DNA of 12,641 bases, from contig USSP01000021.1 in assembly GCA_900557385.1 (NCBI GenBank), positions 1 to 12,641 on the forward strand, given 5' to 3'. Below the pieces are notes generated by a model, which was not told the origin of the DNA, did no database searches, and was given only the letters and a program-made list of their open reading frames with translations. The stretch comes from an uncultured Lachnospiraceae bacterium. GTDB taxonomy: Bacteria; Bacillota; Clostridia; Lachnospirales; Lachnospiraceae. Positions 6,973 through 12,641 of this stretch are shown piece after piece (within the stretch, counting starts at the first letter, position 1; each line of letters starts with the position of its first letter). Both the position numbers and the translations under genes were made by a program.

Positions 6973-8054
6973 ATAATCACTTTCTCCCAGGCTTCATTCA
7001 CTCGTTCCGGTGACAACTGTTCACCAATCTTCCGGGCATTTTCTCCCAGTTTTTTTTCCAACGCGGGATTTGACAGAATTTCCCAAAGTGCTTGTTCCAG
7101 TGCTTTTTCATTACGAACCGGAATTAGAAGACCATTTTCTCCATCCTGAATGACTGTTCTGGGACCACCGCAGGGGCAATCTGTAGAAATGCATGCAAGT
7201 CCTAGTGCCATGGATTCTAAAAGAGCATTGGGCATTCCCTCATAATCAGATGTCAATACAAAAATCCGGGATTCATAAAGCTGCTGTGGCATATCATTGC
7301 AATGCCCCATAAATTTCACACGATTTTCAAGATGCAACGTTCTGACTTGTTCTTCTAATTCCCCTCGTGTATCTTCGTTATGGGTTCCATTTCCATAGAT
7401 TTTCAGTATCAACTCAGGATATTCTTCTGCCACCGCAGAAAATGCATCAATCAGCATCTTCTGATTTTTACATTCCACCAGACGCCCCACTGAAACAATC
7501 TCATTCTTTCTTACACCTTCAAAACGTGGGAGGATAAATCTGGTATCCAGAGAGTTTGGGAGTATCACTGTTTTTTTCTGCAAGTACTTTGGAAAATAAG
7601 CTTTTGCATCCTCTGTCTGAACAATAATTGTCTTTGCCCTGGCAAATAATGTTTTTGAAAGAAAACGCATCAGCTTTGTATCATATTCCTTCGTTGGTTC
7701 ATTCCGAACGGACACATAAACAGGGAATCTCAATCCCCAGGATGTAAGCAGGCCGATCACATTACATTTTCCGATAAAACATACCAATGCATCCGGCTTT
7801 TCTCTCTTCCAGATGGCTCGGATATTTTTAAACCTTTTATAAAAGTAGGAAACCGGATTCATGGAACCCGGTTCGATGGTTTCTGAGATGATTCGTCTGG
7901 TGCCTTCGGGCTGTTCGTACTCATCAGCCCGCACTCTGGATGTCACCAGAATCACCTCATACCCTTTCTGTACAAAATGTCTGGCAAGGTTTACCGTTAC
8001 GCGTTCCGCGCCTCCGTTCCCCAGCCCATTAATATAAAAAGCTATTTTTTTCAT
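6969..8054 (-). CDS. Glycosyltransferase family 4 (GT-B fold), first of a tandem pair
   Basis: 361 residues. The acceptor domain starts MKKIAFYING with GGAERV at 14-19; the donor domain has VSVGRLVECKNQ (187-198), LKIYGNGTHN (217-226) and the E-x7-E motif EGMPNALLE (Glu272 and Glu280), then CISTDCPCGGP. It should add one sugar, with retention of configuration, to a growing lipid-linked repeat unit; donor unknown. Its stop and the next start form ATGA, as do the epimerase stop and its own start. Odd: a hand count over 7321-7680 gives about 39% GC, against about 49% over 6121-6480 in the paralogue next door, so the two genes probably do not come from a recent local copy. Family certain, specificity unknown. 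Confidence 0.93.
   Translation of the reverse strand: MKKIAFYINGLGNGGAERVTVNLARHFVQKGYEVILVTSRVRADEYEQPEGTRRIISETIEPGSMNPVSYFYKRFKNIRAIWKREKPDALVCFIGKCNVIGLLTSWGLRFPVYVSVRNEPTKEYDTKLMRFLSKTLFARAKTIIVQTEDAKAYFPKYLQKKTVILPNSLDTRFILPRFEGVRKNEIVSVGRLVECKNQKMLIDAFSAVAEEYPELILKIYGNGTHNEDTRGELEEQVRTLHLENRVKFMGHCNDMPQQLYESRIFVLTSDYEGMPNALLESMALGLACISTDCPCGGPRTVIQDGENGLLIPVRNEKALEQALWEILSNPALEKKLGENARKIGEQLSPERVNEAWEKVII
7162..7241. repeat. Copy 2 of the 80-base diverged repeat between the two tandem glycosyltransferase genes
   Basis: Direct-orientation partner of 6101-6180, offset 1061 bases, 80% identical by hand alignment. It codes for the same E-x7-E and CPCGGP region of the first glycosyltransferase. 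Confidence 0.7.
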
Positions 8055-9028
8055 TGCAAGTTTTCCTTATACCAGTCAATTGCAAGGGCAATTCCCTTTT
8101 CAAAATCATAATCCGGATTATAGCCAAGCAGCTTCTTTGCTTTGGAAATGTCGGCATTGGAATGCTTGATATCTCCGGCGCGGTCCGGTCCGAAATTGGG
8201 CTCGATATTCTTTCCCAAGGCTTTGCAAAGATCATAATAAATATCAATCAGATATTCCCTGCCGCCGTAGGCCACATTGAACGCATTACCTGCTGCCTCA
8301 CTGGGTGCCAGGCAGGCTTTCAGATTCGCCTCAATGACATTATCAATGTAGGTAAAGTCTCTGGACTGCTTGCCATCTCCATTGATGGTAGGCACTTCAT
8401 CATGGAGAAGCATTTTGATAAATTTAGGAATAACCGCAGCGTAGGCTCCGTCGGGATCCTGTCTGCGGCCGAATACGTTGAAATAACGCAGTCCGTAGGT
8501 ATCTAAGCCATAAAGCTTTTTGTACAATTTTCCATATTCCTCATCCACACGTTTGGTCAAGGCGTAGGGAGAGAGCAGATTGCCCTCCTGTCCCTCCACT
8601 TTGGGAAGTACAGGATGATCTCCATATACAGAAGAACTGGAAGCAAATACAAATTTCTTCACACCGTTCTGGCGGGCTGCCTCCATCATATTCAGAGTAC
8701 CATGAATATTGATTTCCTCATACAGCAGCGGCATGGCAATGCTTCTGGGGACACTTCCCCAGGCTGCCTGATTCAAGACATAGTCCACACCCTTGCATGC
8801 TTCCATACAGGTATCCAGATCCCGGATGTCTCCTTTGATGAAGGTATAATTCGGTCTGTCTGCCAGCAGGTCTACATTTTCCTGTTTTCCTGTGGAAAGA
8901 TCATCCAGGCACCGCACCTGATATCCCATATCCGTAATGGCTTCACAGAGATTAGAGCCGATAAAACCGGCGCCTCCTGTCACCAGAAAAACACTGTCAT
9001 TTGGAAATTGTAATGTTTGGTATCCCAT
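8051..9028 (-). CDS. tviC: NAD-dependent UDP-N-acetylhexosamine(uronate) 4-epimerase, TviC/WbpP type
   Basis: 325 residues, an extended short-chain dehydrogenase. Seen: Rossmann motif TGGAGFIG (17-24), serine-rich active-site strand ASSSSVYGDHP (129-139), catalytic YALTK with Tyr155 and Lys159, and family blocks NQAAWGSVPRS (86-96), LRYFNVFGRRQDPDGAY and NGDGKQSRDFTYIDNV. These match TviC of the Salmonella Vi antigen and WbpP of P. aeruginosa O6 much better than plain GalE; that group prefers N-acetylated UDP sugars. It would convert UDP-GlcNAcA to UDP-GalNAcA, or UDP-GlcNAc to UDP-GalNAc before oxidation; the order depends on the partner dehydrogenase encoded upstream. Cytosolic. The start codon overlaps the previous stop as TAATG and its stop overlaps the next start as ATGA. 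Exact substrate is inferred, as is use of the symbol. Confidence 0.88.
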   Translation of the reverse strand: MGYQTLQFPNDSVFLVTGGAGFIGSNLCEAITDMGYQVRCLDDLSTGKQENVDLLADRPNYTFIKGDIRDLDTCMEACKGVDYVLNQAAWGSVPRSIAMPLLYEEINIHGTLNMMEAARQNGVKKFVFASSSSVYGDHPVLPKVEGQEGNLLSPYALTKRVDEEYGKLYKKLYGLDTYGLRYFNVFGRRQDPDGAYAAVIPKFIKMLLHDEVPTINGDGKQSRDFTYIDNVIEANLKACLAPSEAAGNAFNVAYGGREYLIDIYYDLCKALGKNIEPNFGPDRAGDIKHSNADISKAKKLLGYNPDYDFEKGIALAIDWYKENLQ

Positions 9029-10404
9029 TATAAACTCTTCTTCCTTTTCTCCGTAATTTCTTCCATTAATGCCAGGAAACCGGCACTGTAAAGCAAGGTG
9101 GTATTATAGATTACATACCGTGACAGACACATGATAACAGCTGCCGTCGCTGCTGTATGAAGAAGTGTCATACCCAGTGCCAGGAATAAAAACAACCGCA
9201 CTGCCCTGCTTCGTTTTTTTATCTGTTTGTATAATAAAAGTCCCAACAATGCCCCATATACTAATATTCCTATCCACACAAAAATTCCGTGTGGCAGCGA
9301 AACGCTACGAATCAAACCCAGACACAGATTGTCCATAATCAAAGAAATATAATTGGGTAGCACCACGGGTAATAGCGTCCGAAACAGCGTACCGCATTGT
9401 AAATATACCTGTTCATTCACTTCCTGCCCGGTCACGCCGGCTGTGTACAGTTTTTCTTCCAGAATCGGCTGGATGACATCATACTTCAATGGGTCATAAC
9501 AGTCCTCATATTGAAGAGCCTGTTTCAGCACATCTTTTTCTTTGGAAAAGAAAAGCTGTCTCCTGTCCCGTTCCTCCAGCATTTGCTGATAGGAATTCCG
9601 TAGGTCGTCTTGTGAAATCGTGACGTTTTCTGTATCATCTACCAGATAAAGTGCGTTTGCAAGAAAACCTACGTTTCCTAAATTTTCTCCGGAATATCCG
9701 TTGCAATAATGTTGATAATACGCATTATAGCATAAGCTTCTGACTAGAAGTACCAGCAATACTGCTACCAAAATTCCACCACTGGCAAGAATCCTCTGTC
9801 TCCCAGTCTTTGTCCGTGTCAATGCAGCATACCCGGCTACAATGACCCAGATGAACAAGGTAGTCATCATCTGACTGCGCAGTAAAAGAAGCAGAAACAC
9901 CCAGAACAGTCCCCGAAGAAAAGCTGCTCCTCTGTCTTTTTCCTCCTCTTCCAGTAAACCGCGAATCAATTCCACACTAAAGAACAAGTAAAAGGAGTAG
10001 GTCAATCCTTCTGTAAGAATGGCATTGGAAAGAATCATGTGGGAGGCTGAGCCAAGGGGCGTCATCACATGGGGCATCAAAGCACAAAGCCACAGAATGA
10101 TTGTCCCCAGCAGCTGCCATCCCCGTGTAAGCTTTTCCAAGAAAAGTTCCCTCATGGTACAGGTAAAGTAAGCTACACTGGCTGCTGCCAATAAATTTTG
10201 TATCATTATCACTAACCACAGGTTCCTACATACATGTAAGAAGAGGGGGTAAAGAGGTTCTCTCTTTGCCTGCATCTGAAGATAGGTATCGGAATCCGGA
10301 TAAATCCCCACTCCAAATGTAAAACACAGAATTCCAAAAAATAACAGGCTAAAGCCTAGGACGGGAAGCTTCCTTCTACAATCTCCAGTAAAGATATCCC
10401 GCAT
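9028..10404 (-). CDS. Polytopic membrane protein with GT-C-like motifs; candidate repeat-unit polymerase or GT-C glycosyltransferase
   Basis: 458 residues with about ten membrane helices (roughly 12-34, 61-84, 97-115, 126-150, 163-193, 205-226, 343-366, 373-393, 402-426, 429-449) and one large soluble stretch at about 227-342 between helices 6 and 7. After helix 1 come PDSDTY (36-41) and REPLYPLFL (48-56), resembling the acidic first outer loop and 'R-x-P-x-Y-P-x-F-L' segment of GT-C enzymes; ILTEGLTY (129-136) and a late SRYVIYN (428-434) also fit. GT-C enzymes use polyprenyl-linked donors on the outer face. As no other Wzy-like protein is visible, it may be the polymerase or add a side sugar (inference). 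The start at 10404 is preferred: AGAAAGG lies 9 bases upstream, but only 3 from the alternative ATG at 10410. It overlaps the dehydrogenase gene by 29 bases and ends in a TAATG junction. Confidence 0.8.
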   Translation of the reverse strand: MRDIFTGDCRRKLPVLGFSLLFFGILCFTFGVGIYPDSDTYLQMQAKREPLYPLFLHVCRNLWLVIMIQNLLAAASVAYFTCTMRELFLEKLTRGWQLLGTIILWLCALMPHVMTPLGSASHMILSNAILTEGLTYSFYLFFSVELIRGLLEEEEKDRGAAFLRGLFWVFLLLLLRSQMMTTLFIWVIVAGYAALTRTKTGRQRILASGGILVAVLLVLLVRSLCYNAYYQHYCNGYSGENLGNVGFLANALYLVDDTENVTISQDDLRNSYQQMLEERDRRQLFFSKEKDVLKQALQYEDCYDPLKYDVIQPILEEKLYTAGVTGQEVNEQVYLQCGTLFRTLLPVVLPNYISLIMDNLCLGLIRSVSLPHGIFVWIGILVYGALLGLLLYKQIKKRSRAVRLFLFLALGMTLLHTAATAAVIMCLSRYVIYNTTLLYSAGFLALMEEITEKRKKSL

Positions 10405-11692
10405 TCTCATACACCTTTCTATCCAAAATACCCTTTAAGTCTGCCAGAACCTTCTTCTGGTTCTTTCCTTTGAAAAGCTGATCCATCTGTTCCATGGTCA
10501 ATGCCTTATAAGGCTCATGTGCCACTGCCAGAATCACTGCGTCCATGTCCTTCATCTCTGAAAGGTCGGTAAAGTGAATTCCGTATTCCCGTTCCGCCTC
10601 TGCAGCGTCTGCTGCCGGATCGGTAATCAGGGGAGTGATTCCATATTCATTTAACTCCTTCACAATATCGATCACCTTGCTGTTGCGGGTATCCGGGCAG
10701 TTTTCCTTAAAGGTAAAGCCTAAAATTGCCACTTTCGCGCCTTTTACCGGAATATCACACTGAATCAGGCTCTTTACCACGCTTTCTGCCACATATTTTC
10801 CCATATCATCATTAATACGACGACCGGAGAGAATAATCTGGGAATGATAGCCCAGCTGTTCTGCTTTATAAGTAAGATAATAGGGATCTACGCCGATACA
10901 GTGTCCCCCTACCAGTCCCGGCTGGAATTTCAGGAAATTCCATTTGGTTCCTGCAGCCTCCAGGACGGACTTGGTATCGATTCCCATCTTATGGAAGATG
11001 ATGGAAAGCTCGTTCATAAAAGCAATGTTAATATCCCTCTGGCTGTTCTCAATGACCTTGGCAGCCTCTGCCACCTTGATGGACTCTGCACGATGGACGC
11101 CTGCAGCCACTACCAGAGAGTAGACATTGGCCACTTCATCCAGTGTCTCTGCATCCATACCGGATACGATCTTCACGATGGATTCCAGACGATGTACCTT
11201 ATCACCGGGATTAATTCGCTCCGGGGAATAGCCGATTTTAAAGTCCACACCGCATTTCAGTCCTGACTCCTTCTCCAGAATCGGAACGCAGATCTCCTCG
11301 GTGACACCGGGATAAACGGTGGACTCAAACACTACAATAGAGCCTTTGGTCAGATTTCTTCCCAGAATGGTGCTGGCTCCCTCTACCGGACTTAAATCCG
11401 GAGTGTGGTCCGGATTGACCGGCGTAGGTACTGCCACGATGAAAAATTTCGCTTCCTGCAATTTCTTCTCGTCTGCAGTGAAGTCTACGGTGCAGGCTTT
11501 GATTGCCTCATCGCCCACTTCGTTGGTGGGATCTATGCCTTTTTTGTATTTTTCAATCTTCTGTGCGTTCAGATCGAAGCCAATGACATCCACCTTTTTG
11601 GAAAAAGCTACGGCAATGGGCATCCCCACATAGCCCAAGCCTACCAGTGCCAGCTTTTCCTCTTTGTTTACAAGCTTTTCATATAAATTCAT
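10376..11692 (-). CDS. tviB: UDP-N-acetyl-D-hexosamine 6-dehydrogenase, TviB/WbpO type
   Basis: 438 residues, all three parts of a UDP-glucose/GDP-mannose dehydrogenase. The N-terminal NAD domain has VGLGYVG (17-23) and FESTVYPG (122-129). The centre has GYSPERINPGD (154-164, Glu158), AAKVIENSQRD (210-220, Lys212 and Asn216) and the nucleophile loop GGHCIGVDP (262-270, Cys265 and Asp269). The C-terminal UDP domain has FTFKENCPDTRNSKV. The YSPERINPGD and ENCPDTRNSK blocks are those of the UDP-GlcNAc/UDP-GalNAc dehydrogenases (TviB, WbpO, WbpA) rather than UDP-glucose dehydrogenases. It oxidises C6 in two NAD+-dependent steps, giving UDP-GlcNAcA or UDP-GalNAcA. All catalytic residues are present. 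The start at 11692 has GGGAGGG about 7 bases upstream and lies 13 bases from the previous stop. With the 4-epimerase encoded two genes on, it supplies an aminouronic acid. UDP-GlcNAc versus UDP-GalNAc cannot be told. Confidence 0.92.
   Translation of the reverse strand: MNLYEKLVNKEEKLALVGLGYVGMPIAVAFSKKVDVIGFDLNAQKIEKYKKGIDPTNEVGDEAIKACTVDFTADEKKLQEAKFFIVAVPTPVNPDHTPDLSPVEGASTILGRNLTKGSIVVFESTVYPGVTEEICVPILEKESGLKCGVDFKIGYSPERINPGDKVHRLESIVKIVSGMDAETLDEVANVYSLVVAAGVHRAESIKVAEAAKVIENSQRDINIAFMNELSIIFHKMGIDTKSVLEAAGTKWNFLKFQPGLVGGHCIGVDPYYLTYKAEQLGYHSQIILSGRRINDDMGKYVAESVVKSLIQCDIPVKGAKVAILGFTFKENCPDTRNSKVIDIVKELNEYGITPLITDPAADAAEAEREYGIHFTDLSEMKDMDAVILAVAHEPYKALTMEQMDQLFKGKNQKKVLADLKGILDRKVYENAGYLYWRL
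10414..10420 (-). promoter_or_regulatory. Ribosome binding site that decides the membrane-protein start
   Basis: AGAAAGG on the minus strand inside the end of the dehydrogenase gene. Spacing is 3 bases to ATG 10410 but 9 bases to ATG 10404, so the second ATG (protein starting MRDIFTG) is favoured. Confidence 0.55.
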
Positions 11693-11705
11693 TTTCTTTC
11701 CCTCC

Positions 11706-12641
11706 CTATCCTAGTATCTTTTGTAGGGTCTTTCTATATTTTTCCACCACAATGCAGCGGTCAAATTCCCGTTCCATTTTCTGACGGGCTTTTATGCCCA
11801 TCTCTTTGCGCTTATCATAAGGCATCTGCAGAAACTGTTCTACTGCCCGGATCAAATCTTCCGTGCTTCGCTCTTCTACTAAAATACCGGTGACACCATC
11901 CTCCACCGTGTCCCGACACCCGGGGCGCTTGGTGGTAATGACCGGTCGGCCACTGGCTGCACTTTCCAGACAGACATTGGACATGCCCTCCGGGTAAAAG
12001 GAAGGGTGCACCGTGCATTGGCTGTGGCGCAGGAAAGGATGCACATCCTCCTGCATGCCTTCAAAAGAAACAATACCCTTTTCTTCCAACGCCCGGATTT
12101 TATTCCGATAGGAATCCGGCTTACTGTCATCATCCTCGCAGAATCCCAGGATACGGAATACCGTATTGGGATATTTCTTTTTTACTACCTCTGCCATTCC
12201 CAGATATTGGTCTATTCCTTTTTCTTTTAATACTCTGGAAATAAAGAGAAATTCAATTTTCTCATCTTCCGGGGGATATTCCAAATAGGGGAAGCGTTCC
12301 AGATTTACCCCGGAGCCGGGAAGCATGTCATGCTTTCCCATTCCGATTTGATGCTCCGTGAAGTATTGTTCATTGGTCTGATTCTGAAAGTACAACTTGC
12401 TGACTCCCCGCATGGCATAGCGGTATAGGCGAAGCATCACCTTCTGTAAGGCTCCATCTCCCTCCACTGCGGTTCCCAGTCCTGTAATGTTGGTGATAAA
12501 AGGAATCTTCTTCCCGGAACAGATCATTCCCGCATACAGGTTTGGCTTGATGGTATAGGTGAGCACCGCATCCGGCTTTACTTCCCGGATGACTTTCCGG
12601 TAGGTATGAAGCAGTTCCAGTTCATGAATGGGATTCATGCC
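11706..12641 (-). CDS. Glycosyltransferase family 4, PglA-like (partial, N-terminus off window)
   Basis: 311 residues are visible, ending at TAG 11708-11706. The frame is open to the right edge: a Gly codon precedes the ATG at 12638, and the true start probably lies about 60-70 residues further out, judged by usual GT4 length. Visible: MNPIHELELLHTYRKV, then LTYTIKPNLYAG and ITGLGTAVEG, characteristic of the PglA-like/galacturonosyltransferase-like GT4 branch that often acts right after the initiating phosphoglycosyltransferase. The donor domain has FISRVLKEKGID and the E-x7-E motif EGMSNVCLE (Glu217 and Glu225, counted from the visible Met). It likely adds the second sugar to undecaprenyl-diphosphate-linked sugar on the cytoplasmic side (inference); the initiating transferase would then be expected just outside the right edge. 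It is followed by the dehydrogenase gene after 13 bases. Confidence 0.9.
   Translation of the reverse strand, partial: GMNPIHELELLHTYRKVIREVKPDAVLTYTIKPNLYAGMICSGKKIPFITNITGLGTAVEGDGALQKVMLRLYRYAMRGVSKLYFQNQTNEQYFTEHQIGMGKHDMLPGSGVNLERFPYLEYPPEDEKIEFLFISRVLKEKGIDQYLGMAEVVKKKYPNTVFRILGFCEDDDSKPDSYRNKIRALEEKGIVSFEGMQEDVHPFLRHSQCTVHPSFYPEGMSNVCLESAASGRPVITTKRPGCRDTVEDGVTGILVEERSTEDLIRAVEQFLQMPYDKRKEMGIKARQKMEREFDRCIVVEKYRKTLQKILG

Larger units (their letters stand above)
1..12641 (-). other. Single polysaccharide-biosynthesis operon segment
   Basis: All genes run leftwards. Junctions in order: 13-base gap, about 30-base overlap, TAATG (9026-9030), ATGA (8051-8054), ATGA (6969-6972), ATGA (5893-5896), 51-base gap, 1-base gap, 4-base gap, 15-base gap. 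No hairpin-plus-T-run terminator is seen between genes. The start and end of the operon both lie outside the window. One transcript with coupled translation is the simplest reading. Confidence 0.85.

Noticed and set aside
1..12641. Insertion sequences, CRISPR arrays, tRNA or rRNA genes, riboswitches.
   Set aside because: No transposase-like proteins, regular short repeats, or conserved RNA segments were found; the strand is filled with coding sequence.

Overview
The window is one uninterrupted, co-directional stretch of a surface-polysaccharide (capsule or exopolysaccharide) locus. All ten genes lie on the minus strand, so transcription runs from the right edge (about 12641) to the left edge (1). 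Both end genes are cut by the window. The host looks like a low-to-mid GC Firmicute, most likely a clostridial gut type such as Lachnospiraceae. Reasons are the strong purine-rich AGGAGG-type ribosome binding sites, intermediate base composition, and the style of the proteins (MsbA/PglK-like exporter, FemAB-like GNAT protein, single-anchor protein with propeller-like repeats). The family-level placement is inference; there is no marker gene.

Layout in transcription order: (1) a GT4 glycosyltransferase lacking its N-terminus at the right edge; (2) a TviB/WbpO-type UDP-N-acetylhexosamine 6-dehydrogenase; (3) a polytopic membrane protein with GT-C-like motifs, the only visible candidate for a polymerase or GT-C transferase; (4) a TviC/WbpP-type UDP-N-acetylhexosamine(uronate) 4-epimerase; (5, 6) two tandem paralogous GT4 glycosyltransferases; (7) a single-domain FemAB-like GNAT acyltransferase; (8) an AsnB-type glutamine amidotransferase; (9) a cytosolic polysaccharide-deacetylase-fold protein; (10) a PglK/MsbA-type ABC exporter, the only visible candidate flippase; (11, off the left edge) a membrane-anchored protein with a propeller-like extracytoplasmic domain, seen only as its N-terminal 190 residues.

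How the genes fit together (inference from known families): dehydrogenase and 4-epimerase together would supply UDP-GalNAcA (or UDP-GlcNAcA). The GT4 enzymes build a lipid-linked repeat unit on the cytoplasmic face. The AsnB-like enzyme could turn the uronic acid carboxyl into an amide, as proposed for WbpS and WbtH homologues in Gram-negative O-antigen loci. The deacetylase and GNAT protein could exchange an N-acetyl for another acyl or aminoacyl group. The ABC protein would flip the unit, and the membrane protein may polymerise it or add a sugar outside. The initiating phosphoglycosyltransferase and any Wzz/Wze chain-length control genes are not in view.

Genes are packed tightly: four junctions are ATGA or TAATG overlaps, one overlaps by about 30 bases, and the longest gap is 51 bases. 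There is no stretch over 300 bases without a gene. I see no RNA gene, insertion sequence, CRISPR array, terminator or convincing promoter. I do not see a wholly new system; the most interesting aspect is the combined amidation/deacetylation/acylation module inside a Firmicute polysaccharide operon.
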